A stretch of 64,000 nt of DNA, taken from positions 65,195,620 to 65,259,619 of the forward strand of contig CM043956.1 in NCBI GenBank assembly GCA_014529385.2, given 5' to 3'. Position 1 is the stretch's first letter. Each line of letters begins with the position of its first letter. The notes beneath the pieces were generated by a model. It was not told where the DNA came from and searched no databases. It saw only the letters and a list, made by a program, of their open reading frames with translations. The position numbers and the translations under genes are program-made. Of this stretch, positions 12,801 through 22,980 are shown in pieces. The stretch is from Adiantum capillus-veneris (taxonomy: Eukaryota > Streptophyta > Polypodiopsida > Polypodiales > Pteridaceae).

Positions 12801-13779
12801 AAGCTTCATCATCTCCCAAGTATACATACCCAAAATTACCTTTGGTGTAGTCTTGGAAATGTTGCTTGTGTGGTGTCGCATGGAATGAAGCCCCGGAATC
12901 TACTATGCAGGAATTAGACACATTGTCTAATGAGAGAATTAGAGCATCTTTCTCTACTTTACCTGCCACATTGGCCTCTGATGTTGGCTTGTTGTCTTGA
13001 AACTCTGTCTCCTTCTTCTTCTTGGACCAGCAATCCTTCTTGACGTGGCCCTTCTTGCCGCAGTTCCAACATTCAAGAATTGACTTTGTGCGTGACTTGC
13101 TCCGCCTTGAGCAATCACGACCCTTTTGGTTTTTGAACCTCTCCTTAAGCCTTCCTCTTGTTTCCACTGATAGTGCAGCACTTGATGATTCTCCTGTGCT
13201 TCTCCTTCGCATTTCCTTGCTTAGGAGAACACCCACAACATCATCAAACTTAAGAGTATTTGTGCCAGAGATAGAATTACTTACAGCCATCACAAGGCTG
13301 TCCCAACTATCCGGTAGAGATGATAGTATAAGGAGAGCTCGCACTTTGTCATCGAAATTGATTTTCACTGATCGAAGTTGACTTATGTTTGTGTTAAATT
13401 CATTTAGGTGTTCTGCAACTGAACCATTCTCTGCCATCTTTAGATTGAACAAGCGCTTCATAAGAAATACCTTATTGGATGCCGATGGTTTCTCGTATAA
13501 GTCATCAAGTGACTTCATAAAGTCCTCCGTGGTCTTCATCTCCAAAACATTGAAGGCCACCGTTGACGCCAAGCTTAACCGGATTGTTCCCAGTGCCTTT
13601 CGATCAAGGACAATCCATGCTTCATCTGCCATTGTTGCGGGCTTCTTCGCAAGACCACCTAGTGGCAAATAGAGGTCCTTCTGGTAGAGATAGTCTTCAA
13701 TCTGCATCTTCCAATGTTGGTAGTTTTTGCCGTTGAAATTCTCAATCTTGAGCTTCCCTTCCTCCGCCATAACTCCCAC
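9889..13779 (-). CDS. C1 copia gag-pol polyprotein (fossil, nearly intact)
   Basis: Reading leftwards from 13779: gag with LKIENFNGKNYQHWKMQIED; a CCHC knuckle CWNCGKKGHVKKDC near 13070; protease CIVDSGASFHATP near 12900; the GAG-pre-integrase motif WHYRLGHMS near 12510; integrase with HSDVWGHAS, RSDNGGEYCS and TPQQNGISERMNR between about 12350 and 12000; reverse transcriptase with DVNTAFPHGDLEEEIYM, SLYGLKQASRQW and LMLYVDDMLIAS between about 11310 and 10800; and RNase H with YADADMAGD, STTEAEYVAMTEA and LYSDSQSAIHLAK at the left end. The length is that of a full copia polyprotein, with about one break. In such elements, gag and pol are made as one chain and cut by the element's own protease. 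Confidence 0.93.
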
Positions 13780-13823
13780 TCAATTCAAGGAATCCTTTCC
13801 TTGAGATAATTTAGCTACGAGCA

Positions 13824-13841
13824 AACCTTTCTTTGATACCA
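13824..13841 (-). other. C1 primer-binding site (initiator tRNA-Met type)
   Basis: The minus strand reads TGGTATCAAAGAAAGG two bases inside the 5' LTR. Plant copia elements typically have TGGTATCAGAGC here, so this is a near match. Confidence 0.8.
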
Positions 13842-13843
13842 GT

Positions 13844-13927
13844 TGTTAGGAAATAAGACGTAGCTAAATAGATAATTGAGTAGATTACTTAATGGAGAGA
13901 GACGGATTTATATACACGAGATTATAG

Positions 13928-13974
<47 letters not shown>

Positions 13975-14682
13975 CACACGATATACGTGGTTCACCCAAT
14001 GTGGGCTACGTCCACGGGAAAGCAGCCACTCAATGGCTTTAGTAATTCAAAACAAGAAGTAGTTTACAAAGTGATTATACCCTTAATGGAGCTCTCGCCT
14101 TGCTTCACTCTCACTACCTTACACTCACCTTGTTGCATCAACTTCACACTATGAAATGTGTGTAGAAATGGCCTCCTTTTATAGGCCAAAAGGGCTGCCC
14201 TCTCTTATGAGAGACAGCCATGTGTAGCCGCCCTTGTGCGAATAAGTCCAAATCGGACCCTCAATTCCGCCCATGTGTGGCCGCCCTTGAAAAGACAAGT
14301 CCGCTTTTGAATTCGGCCACTGGCCATTGAATTCGGCCACCGGCCACTGACTTCCGACCACCGGCAACCGGCCATTGACTTCCGACCACCGGCCATTGAC
14401 TACTGGCCACCGGCCAACCGACCGGTTGTTTTCCGACCACTATCTGTCCGCCGTCCAGCCATAATATTCCGGCGAAAAAGAATATTCTGGCGAAAAAAAA
14501 GTCTCGGGGGCCTCCGCCCCCGAGGCCTTTAAAGTTTCCCCTGATTCTTGTCCTTGAAAATTTTGGTTTCCAGTGAGTGATTTTCCTTCACGCACGATGG
14601 CTTCTCCTCATAATGGGGGCCTTACAAATGTGCGCTTTTACCACAGAAAATTACAAGGGTAAATCAGGCTCCATACTTAACA
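13844..14682 (-). repeat. C1 LTR (5' LTR, right copy)
   Basis: 839 bp. It is longer than the left copy through a 40-bp AG run (13931-13970) and an expanded GC-rich array of CCGGCCATTGACTTCCGACCA-like units at about 14315-14415 that is mostly absent from the left LTR. Confidence 0.93.
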
Positions 14683-14687
14683 TAAGA

Positions 14688-15641
14688 GTGGAAGTCTATG
14701 TATTTTAAGTTTGGTAAAATGAAGAAGAGAGTCCAAAAGACACTCACACACTATGCATAGTGAGTAATGAGTGGAGAAGCTTCAACATCAAAAACCCTTC
14801 TTGGAAATGTGGAAGCTATTGAGATTTCTTTGGATATCACATGTGCTACATTTGTTCCTTGAAGCACCCAACAACTCGTTTTTCACACCTCATGATTTTC
14901 TTGAAAGAACTCTTGTGTGCATATAGAGTGTCCCATAATTGGCACTTGCATTATGCACTCTTACTTTATTTCTCCCAAGAACTCACCTTGCATGAACAGG
15001 TACTCAACTTCCACGTGTTCAACCCCAATAAGAGCGTATACCAAAGGCATTTTTTCCCACTGGGTTTTTTCCTTTGGTCATTCAGGTTCTAGACCCTAAT
15101 TTAGAAACACCCATCACTACTTTATTGTATATATTCCTTCCATAAAATGAAACCAATAAAGAATTTGTTACACGATCTTCAAAGAGATAAAGTGGGGCAA
15201 CATTGTTCTCAACTACGCTTCGACAAGAGCAGCTCTTATCTTCAAAGATACCAACAAAGCTCTATCGACAAAGTGGAAAACAAAATCAAATCCAGGATGC
15301 CAGTGCACACATGTCAAAGTCTCAAACATTTTGAGATACAAGCTCCAATAAAAAGCCAACTGCACCAGGAGGCAAAGTATCCAAAGAAGCAGCTATCATC
15401 GACCAATTGCACAAATGGAAAGGTAAAGCAGGATGTGCAACAGCATGCACAAATGCCTCGTCCACAACATCCAAATCACAAAGAACACATGTTCATCAAT
15501 CAAAGGGAAATGGGCACCCCATGTGAAAAAAAAAAAACATGCCAGATATAACTATATCAAGGAAGGGGGGAGTCTCATCAACAAGAAGACTAGACTACAA
15601 ATGGTCGTGTCAAGGGATGACACGAGCTAGGAAGGGGGGAG
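14688..15641 (+). other. G1 3' region, second part, ending in polypurine tract
   Basis: This continues the A-rich, Q/K-rich sequence of G1 after C1. A 134-residue open frame at 15147-15551 is rich in Q, K, S and H and has no recognised domain. The purine tract GAAGGGGGGAG at 15631-15641 ends exactly where the LTR begins, and a similar GGAAGGGGGGAGTCTCATCA copy lies at about 15560-15580. Confidence 0.6.
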
Positions 15642-16465
15642 TGTTTGGAGGTGACAACAACAGGTGACAACAACATACAAGTGACCACCCAGCCAAGGCG
15701 CCCCTTGGGTTAGCCGGCCAAACTTTTGATGTGGTCAAATAAATTTTTCCAATGTTTAATACATCAAACCCTGTAAAATCCTAATGACAGTCGTCTATGT
15801 CAAAGATGTAATTTGTCCAATGATGTATGTAAAGGTCCATGAGAAGTTGGCCGCCGGCCACTTTAGAAAGCCCTAGGTATATAATACACTAAGGTTAGTG
15901 GGAAAAGGGAGATTATTTTTTGAAGATAAGGGACTACGACGTTACGTACAGAGAGCTACCTCTTTGCTCCAACTTGTAATCATCGCTTCTGGGGCTACGA
16001 TAATCCAAATTCAGTTTTGTTTCTTGCATTGAGTTCCTCTTACTTTGCTCTTTCATTCAAGTGTAAGCACGACTCTTTAGGATCATCCGTTTACTGTTTT
16101 TGCGTACTTTTGGACAAACGCTCGCGATCATTGTACCTCTCCAGAATGCTGTGACAGTGATAGGATATGTTCCTGATAGTCCCCTGTAGCTTCCCTTTAA
16201 GTTTCGTGCGATTCCGATATGATTTGCATGGTGAACGGGCGTGATGACTGCAGAGCTGTGTAGAAGGACATAGGCAGATTACTTGGCTATAGTGTGATTG
16301 ATTTTCTTGTAGAGTTAGTGGTTGCATCTCTTCCAGTTCACTTCATTAGGATTGACACCCTAGTGAGTTTCCATGCCTCATCCGAGTCGCTTTCCCTGTA
16401 TCGATAATTGTATGTTGATGCTTGAGAGCTATGCTATGGACGTCCGTCGCGGCGACCCGCAAACA
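15642..16465 (+). repeat. G1 3' LTR
   Basis: It begins TGTTTGGAGGTGACAAC directly after a polypurine tract and plausibly ends at GACCCGCAAACA. The stretch GACACC...TTTCCATGC...near 16350 has a counterpart at 29260 in the G2 LTR, which supports a shared family. The repeated AACAACAGGTGACAACAACA at the start is a short internal duplication. The right boundary is approximate. Confidence 0.7.
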
Positions 16466-16679
16466 ATAGCATTTGCAATTCTACCTACTGTCCTTCTTCA
16501 CTCTTGAATTTTCCAGTGAAGACCGTGGTGTTGTTTTCTTCGGGCTGCTCTTTAGACAAGTAGGTTGCCTTTGCCGTTTTTACTAAGCTAGGATCTAACT
16601 GGTATGGTGGTAGATCTTGCAGCTTATCTTTCCGAGACACCTTTTTCCTTGCCTTTTTAGCCTCTTGCATTTCTCTTTT
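16466..16679 (-). other. Short unassigned stretch with a basic open frame
   Basis: On the minus strand there is a K-rich open frame (about 63 residues from MQEAKKARKKVSRKDKLQD to 16485) that is cut by the C2 insertion. I cannot assign it; it may be part of an older element. Confidence 0.35.
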
Positions 16680-16926
16680 TGTGAGTGCGCGGATGCGGGG
16701 CGTGTGCGCAGAGAATGCAAAGGGGAGAGAGGGAGAGAGAGAGAGAGAGCATGACACAGGATGTGGGTGGATCTCCCAAATCTCATTGTGTGAGCACCAT
16801 GTGAGGATGTGAGTGAGAGCTCCTTATTCTTTGTATGTATAAAGAATAAGGAGATAAATGTGGGCGGCCGGGCTATTTTCAGCGTACATGGCCAAAGCAC
16901 GGTGAGGCACACCGCCTTTACCTAAC
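16680..16926 (-). repeat. C2 LTR (3' LTR, left copy)
   Basis: 247 bp, TGTGAG...TAACA, with an AG-rich run near 16720-16750. The sequence just to its right, TTCTCCCACTAAAGGCTG, is the purine tract (CAGCCTTTAGTGGGAGAA) on the minus strand. Confidence 0.9.
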
Positions 16927-17111
16927 ATTCTCCCACTAAAGGCTGTGTGCCGATAAGTGGCAAGAAGACTAGCGTACAACTAGTATATACAAGAGGTGAG
17001 AGAAGATGACTCTCAACCTATGCCCACTGGCTCACTCCAAACATGCTCTAGTGTAGATGCAACATGCATACCACTAGGGCTAGAGCTATAATGACACTCA
17101 TGATGCAGGTA

Positions 17112-18377
17112 TCAAGTGACGACCTGCATGGCTCCAGAATGCACAATGCTAGTGTCAGTCATCGCACAACTGACAACTCCCACTGTAAATGCACCAACCG
17201 CATAAGCAAGATCGGGTCTTGAAACCAAAAGGTCAGACATGAGAGACTCGAAAGCCGATGCAACATGCACTATGTGTGAGAACCTATCCCTGTCAGCAAC
17301 CTTAATGCCATATGCATCCTCATCAGGAACCACTTGACTATGCATCACCATGTCAGCATCATCTGGCAAAGGCATGTCCACTGAGAATGATTGAAAAACT
17401 GAAAAATCAGCACCACTGCCATCAACACCACTGCAATCACACACAGCTTTCTGAAGGACACTGCCACCCTCAAACGTATTAGACGCATCATAGAACAATG
17501 CATCGATCTCTAGCTCAACAATTGATATCACCTCAACTGATGACTGGCAAAGCTGTGCATTCCCAGAGATACCACTGTTTGTGTGAACGTCACCACAAGA
17601 CAAATACACAACCTGCTCTCCATGCAACACATCTGCAAAAGAGACACGCCTCGTCTCTCGCTCCAAACATGGCTGCAAATACATAGAGACTACACCGCCT
17701 CGTGTGTCAAAAATATGCAAAGGGTATACTAGACCACTCCTAGCACCTTTGGCTATCACCATGATCCCCTATGCATCTGAAATGACCGCTCTGTAAGCAG
17801 TACACAATGTCCACTACTCTACAAACTGGAGCACTTGAATGAGACTCTGACTGAGTCCTGGTACATAACGTACATCTCATAGCGTAAGCAATGCACTACT
17901 AGGTAAAGACAACATACATCTCCAACACCCTCTATGTCATATGCTGAACCATCAGCAAATTGTACACAACGAAGTCTCCCACTAGAGAAAGAGAAAAACA
18001 AATCACGACGTGGTGTCAAGTGAAAAACTGCATGCTCGTCTAGTAGAAAACGCGTAGACAATGTGCTATCCCAAGACACAAAGTAGTCTGAAGGAAAGAT
18101 AGACTCAAAAGTGACATGCCCGTCACATGCATACTCTCTAGTATCTGTCCTCATAGTAGCCCATGCATCTGCCTCTTCCCTGCCTCATACGCCTGAAGCA
18201 ACGGCACCTAATATTCCCCTTGTGACCACAATACCAACACGTTAGTCGCCGTGAACAAAAATCGCCTCTCATGGCCATGCCAAACAATGACAAACAATGC
18301 TCGAGATCACAAAACTCTCCCACCTGAGAGCACACCACTATCTCAAGCAGACAAAGTGAGCAAACTGTTAAGCTCAC
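17112..18377 (-). pseudogene. C2 copia coding remnant: knuckle, protease, end of reverse transcriptase (fossil)
   Basis: Reading leftwards: a zinc knuckle-like CWYCGHKGNIRCRC near 18230; a copia protease region with FHLTPRRDLFFSFSSGRL and FADGSAYDIEGVGD near 17950-18050; then an acidic stretch and SRPDLAYAVGAF near 17200, which matches the copia segment just before RNase H (compare TRPDNAHAVGVVSRFM in C1). The middle of pol is missing and several breaks are present. Confidence 0.75.
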
Positions 18378-18924
18378 AAGCCTCTACAATAGGCAAACAA
18401 ATTTGACAAAATTTTGGCAAAGTCTCCCTTGTAACTGGAGAAAAAACTCAACACTAAACCGCAAATGGAGACGACACAAAATGCCCAAATGGCCAATTCC
18501 GAGAATGTAGTCGTCCGGAATCACCTCACAAAGTCATACAAAGAGCAAGCATGCTCTAGTCACTACCACTCAATGGAATATTGACAAAACCTGTCAACTT
18601 GTTTTCATAAACAAGCTTCAATGGATACACGTAAAAAAGTGCTCAACTGTGAGCATCAACCATGCATCCAAAATACTTAGCTATGATGGCTCCACATCTC
18701 CACATCTGTTCCCACATAGAGTATACATCAACACAAAACCATGTGCCGAGAAACTGTATATGAATGTATCTTAGTTCAAGAACCACATCCCAAATTAAAT
18801 GCATACACAATTGCAAGTTAAATCATCACCCAATGGACTCCACAATGTGACGTACATATCCCCATATGCAATCTACACAACGATTTGCAGTAAACAAGCC
18901 CTTAACTGTCAAATCTTTTGTCTC

Positions 18925-19265
18925 AAAAAAATGCAGGTTGTTGTAGAAAATTCAAAGATCAGAATTTTAAAAAATTTGATATCACCATTACGTCTAGAAG
19001 GTCGACAAACCCTGGGGTAGACTCCTAGATCATATAGATCTGAGTTCGAGTGTGCAGGACATGCCAAAAACACAGTTTTCGACCCAAAAACGCAGCAAAA
19101 ACTTGTTTCTGCTGCAGAAATTCCAGAGGTCAAAATCATCTCAAATGGACATTACCATTGCGTCCGGAGCGTGCCAAAACCCTAGGTTACATCCTGACCT
19201 TGCATAAACCGCATTACGTATGCAAAAGTTATGCGAAAAACATTGTTTTGGAGCCCGAAAAATGA
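18925..19265 (-). repeat. Two diverged leader repeats of about 180 bp in C2
   Basis: Blocks at about 18935-19090 and 19110-19265 share, in order, a TC-A-AAT-ATCACCATTACGTC-like segment, AAACCCT-GG-T, a CCTGA/CCTAGA...CTT/CATAGA segment, and a final AAAAACA-GTTTT-GA-CC. They lie between the primer site and the coding remnant, i.e. in the transcribed leader. Confidence 0.65.
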
Positions 19266-19476
19266 CATGTGGAAATGAAAATCTGCATTCTTCCTGCAAG
19301 TACGGCTGCAAATAACCACACACACTTGAAATACACTCTTCCCTCAATATTCGGAATGTCCCTCAAGCTTCCATGAGCACAGATTTGGTGGTTTCTCACT
19401 GATCTCAAGCTTCCATCGCAAACAAGCTCACCATAGCGAAAAGCTCATTTCTCTGTAGCACTCCATTTGTCACGAA

Positions 19477-19494
19477 GCCAAAGCTCTGATACCA
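19477..19494 (-). other. C2 primer-binding site (initiator tRNA-Met type)
   Basis: The minus strand reads TGGTATCAGAGCTTTGG two bases inside the 5' LTR, the classic plant initiator-Met complement. Confidence 0.88.
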
Positions 19495-19496
19495 AT

Positions 19497-21263
19497 TGTG
19501 AGTGCACGGATGGGGTGCACGTGTAACATTTAATGGCCTAAAAACTTGTGTGTAGCAGAAATTAGCATGAACATAGTGGGCATTTCCTTAGAATAGATTC
19601 CTAATGAGAATTACAAGAGTGCTTGGGTGGAGAGAGAGCAACAAAAAGCATAACACCTAGTTAGATAGCATGAACAATACTTTCAAAAGAGAGAGAAATT
19701 AAGCTATTGACAACAGTCGAGGACCGGATTTGCATGGAGCCGGTCCCCCCTCCAAAAGGCTTTGTATTATGGTTTCTCCCATCAAGAGAGACATTGTACA
19801 ATACAATTCTTTGTGTTCCTTCAAGACTAGCTAGTGCAATGAAGATGAAAGCTTCATGCACTAAGCGAAACACTTAGCAAACACAACATCAATTATCTCC
19901 GGTCTCAGACCCAAGACCTCACACACCTTCAAAGATGGTGAGAGCTAGCAGAGTATGAGAGTAGATTGAGAGGAAAAAGGAGTATTCTTACGAGAAAGAT
20001 GTACATCTCCTCACATAATCACTCATATTAGCATAGCTTAGCTTAGTAATTAGCATGGTAGAGGACATGAGCATGCATTGAAGCTTGGATCTTGGTTGGA
20101 TTTGCATCACAAAGCCAAGAGTTGTTGGTGTAGGCCGCCCTCCTCACAAGCTTGGAGTAGGTGATAAGCTTTCCATTCAAGCTTGAGAAGGAGAGAGAGT
20201 CTTCTTTACTTCACACATGAGATTGTGTGAGTGTGTGTGTGTGATAATTCCTTGCAAAAATCAGCTCCATCTCTCTCTTGGTCGACCCTCCTTGCTATTT
20301 GCTCATGCTCTACTCTCATTGGACCTCCCCAGTCCTAGCCAACCCAGGCCTAGCCAATGGTAATTAAGCAGTATAAGTGATAGCCTTCTAACATGTGTCC
20401 CCCTTTCCCCTTTTGAGTGAGCTTTAGGTAATTTAATAATTCAACTAAACTCTCATTGGACCCCTTTTCCTCTTGGCCAATAGGAATCAGGCAAGCCATT
20501 GGGCTACTGAATGCTCATTGGACCCCTTGGGAGACTGTCCAATAGTCTTCTAGAGGGCTTAATTCTCATTGGTTCTTTTATTAAGTGTTTTTTAAATTAA
20601 TTTAACTAGATTTACTCTAGCCTAATTCTCATTGGTCCACCTCCAAGGCCATCCAATAGGAATTGGGTACACCTTGTGGGCATCTGGTCTAGGGAGCTGA
20701 CATGTGTCCCTCATTCCCTTTGTGTAAAGGGAGCTTGTGTGTGTGTGTGTGTGTGTGACTTTCTCTCTCATCCCCTACAAGCAAGGCTCGCCCCCTCCTA
20801 TGTAGGGCTTTGTAAAGACTTTTGGGACACACACAAAGCATCCAATTCCCCCCATGGTTGACCTTTGGACACAACCTTTGAATTTTGGAAGTCTTAATGG
20901 GCTGAGCCTTAGGGCCTTTTTAGCCCATTGTTGCACATGGCTCTTTTGCAGATGGCCCCCCCTTTGGATCCCTATTTTTCCTCCTTTGGATCCCTACTGT
21001 GGCCGGTCTTCTAGCTTAACCAATATTCTAGCTTTTTTCTCCCCTGGCACTTCCCCATATTAAATGATCAGTTTAACATGAGAAAATCATTTAGGAGAAT
21101 TAGATATTGATTTGGGTGGAGCTTCCAAATCTCACTGTGTGAGCACCATGTGAGAATGTGAGTGAGAGCTCCTTATTCTTTGTAAGGAAATAAATGTGGA
21201 CGGCCAGACACTTTTCGGCGTACACGGGCAAAGCACAGTGAGGCACACTGCCTTTACCTAACA
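19497..21263 (-). repeat. C2 LTR (5' LTR, right copy) with an internal foreign LTR
   Basis: The first 25 bases (TGTGAGTGCACGGATGG...) and the last 150 (GGGTGGAGCTTCC...CCTAACA) match the left LTR. The roughly 1.56 kb between them does not, and resembles the LTR at 27330-28353. Confidence 0.85.
19522..21078 (-). repeat. LTR of the G3 family, nested in the C2 LTR (solo LTR)
   Basis: Shared blocks with 27330-28353 include AGCATGAACAATACTTT, GAGGACCGGATT, GTCCCCCCTCCAA, TTTCTCCCATCAAGAGAGAC and CTTTGTGTTCCTT, followed by CTCATTGGACCCC units. The two copies differ strongly, so they are old. It runs from TGTAAC to about TTTAACA. I see no clear target duplication, and no internal sequence, which fits a solo LTR. 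The repeated CTCATTGGACC motif occurs about six times at 20315-20640. Confidence 0.7.
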
Positions 21264-21268
21264 CTTTT

Positions 21269-22980
21269 TAGGTGAATATAGTGTCAAAGTTAGAAAATTT
21301 TACAAATTTCGCTTTGAAATTCCATGAGTCTGAATGGTTGGCAAAGGATGTCCATTTTGGTTCAAATCAATTTTGGAGCATGCATATATGCATAAAAACA
21401 TGTAGAGATCAAAATCATGTAGTCTACGCAAAATTTGCAACAAAAGTAAGTAATCACGGTTATTTACAGCTGGGGATTTTTTCAAACTTTTTGCATTTTT
21501 GACATCAGAGGCTTGAAACATATGGCTTTTAGGTACTCTGAGTGACGGGTGGGCTCATTTGAGTGCATTGGGTGGAAATGGTGCCAGATTTAGGCTTTTA
21601 GACTCCAAAACAGTAGATATAAAGAGACTTTGAGTTTTTGAGTTTTAAACTTGCTCAAACTTGATTAGTGGGCTTGGGACATCGTGTTTTTTGGTCCCAT
21701 AAGGTCAAAGTTGCAAATTGCATCCATTTTGGTAAAAAAGTAAATAATTGCGATTATTAACTTTTTAATCATTTTGTTTATTTTTTGTTGCAACTTGGTT
21801 CTAGGCATGATGTAGAGTCTGTGTATGAGATATGGGATGATTTGGATTAAAAAAGGTGACAGTTAGCTCAAAAATTGGATTGAAAAGACTTTGGTGAGTT
21901 TTTGGACAATACAGAGTTTTCCTTGATCATTTTTGCTCATACTTGACTTGTGGCATGTAATAGATGTGTACAAGTGATGCGTGAAGTGAAGAGATCAATT
22001 TCAAGCCAAACAAGCACAAAAATGAATAATCGTGATTATTTACAACAATCACTTTTTTTTGCAAGAATTGACAATTTGATGACCTAAACATCTTTAATAC
22101 ATCTAAAACAAGTCCTAAACTGAATTTGGTAAAGTTTGGTCGTGTTGGCATCACTTCCTGCTCTTGTCGACTCTGAAATCACCGATATTTGTGACTACTT
22201 GGCATATAGAGTTGGTTAGTCACTTTTGAAGCTATGGACTTGTCCCCTACATAGTCCTGATTCTACTCATCCAGTTTTGGCCCATTCGGAGTCTGTTTGA
22301 CTTCATGTGTCAAATTTGACGCTTTGTAGCCTTCGAGCTATACTCTACTATTAGAGAGCTTTCCTGGACTCTGCTATACTCTGCTATTAGAGAGCTTTCC
22401 TGGACTGTTTCCATGATACCGTAAAGACCTCATCTATAAGCTACCTATGGAGTCAGAATCTAATTCTGGCATGTGGCCAAAACCTAGAGCCCCTTGACCC
22501 CTTCCAAAAGGTCATCAGGTGATATGAAAGTGTTTAATTATATAGGGACATGCTATAGTTCAAGTCTTGTCCAATTTGGTTGAGCTCACAGGCCAATATG
22601 GTCAATTTTGTGTCGTAGGACTTTGTGCACATTGGGGTTTCTAGGGTTTTTCCCTGAGCCTAGACTTGCTACCTAGCCATATAGAAATATTCATTCATAA
22701 GTTTAGAACTTACCCCTCATGTCTTATGTGAGACGGTGTTGTAAAAGAACAACTGTAGACTCCAGAAATCGTGTACGAAGAAGGAAAAAAGCCCTCTCCC
22801 CCAAGAGTGACTAGTGAAAATGAGGTGATTTTGGGCTACCTTGGATATCTATACTTGGACTTCCTAGACTATTTTTCCCCATATTTCATTGTTAGTCTTG
22901 GATTTCATAAACTCATTCTGCAAGCATTTGCAAAAGTAGGCCTTAGCAGTCTAATTTAGGCTTCCCGCCTCCATCTGCCA
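21269..22980. other. Unassigned AT-rich DNA with three spaced palindromes, leader-like
   Basis: There is no convincing coding sequence. Three near-palindromes of the type GTAAATAATCGTGATTATTTAC lie at 21446-21467, 21740-21761 and 22022-22043, i.e. 294 and 282 bp apart. Text around them is also loosely repeated (CAAACTTG, TTTTGAGTT, GGGACAT/GGCATG). The arrangement mirrors the G2 leader (29884-30610), so I infer the leader of another retroelement. Confidence 0.5.
22337..22408. repeat. 36-bp tandem duplication
   Basis: Two copies of a unit beginning GCTATACTCT and containing ATTAGAGAGCTTTCCTGGAC, at 22337-22372 and 22373-22408, with very few differences. Confidence 0.9.

Larger units (their letters stand above)
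9094..14682 (-). mobile_element. C1: nearly whole Ty1/copia retrotransposon (fossil), TSD TAAGA
   Basis: Both LTRs are present and open with TGTTAG and close with TTAACA. A perfect 5-bp target duplication TAAGA flanks the element at 9089-9093 and 14683-14687. The initiator-Met-type primer site and the purine tract lie just inside the LTRs on the minus strand, and the coding order gag, protease, integrase, reverse transcriptase, RNase H is that of Ty1/copia. By eye the LTRs differ by about 3% outside length-variable repeats, which suggests an insertion a few million years ago at usual plant rates. It looks almost whole, with about one break. It is inserted in G1. Confidence 0.95.
2570..16465 (+). 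mobile_element. G1: Ty3/gypsy-type LTR element with gag-protease but no visible polymerase (fossil)
   Basis: It carries gag, two-knuckle zinc fingers, an aspartic protease, a second protease-like domain, a long Q/K-rich tail, a polypurine tract and a 3' LTR. Gag and protease match G2 (28354-37840) motif by motif. No reverse transcriptase, RNase H or integrase was found in its own sequence, and its 5' LTR and leader are missing on the left. It is interrupted by a reversed integrase fragment at 3555-4497 and by the copia element C1 at 9094-14682. It is broken in several places and older than C1. Its LTR resembles that of G2 in the last 150 bases. Confidence 0.8.
16680..21263 (-). mobile_element. 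C2: shrunken Ty1/copia element (fossil), TSD CTTTT
   Basis: Both ends share LTR sequence (TGTGAGTGC...GCCTTTACCTAACA), flanked by the 5-bp duplication CTTTT at 16675-16679 and 21264-21268. Inside lie a purine tract at the left, zinc-knuckle and protease remnants, a fragment of the end of reverse transcriptase, a leader with duplicated blocks, and an initiator-Met primer site. Most of integrase and reverse transcriptase is gone. It is broken in many places. The right LTR is over seven times longer than the left one because another LTR lies inside it. Confidence 0.88.

Noticed and set aside
20315-20640. Repeated CTCATTGGACC motif as CCAAT-box promoter cluster of a host gene
   Set aside because: It lies within the G3-family LTR and recurs at the matching place at 28110-28270, so it belongs to that LTR; any promoter role would be for the element.
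21079-21113. Target-site duplication of the nested LTR at 19522-21078
   Set aside because: The bases on the two sides (GCACG and TGAGA) do not match; the borders may be off or the site decayed.
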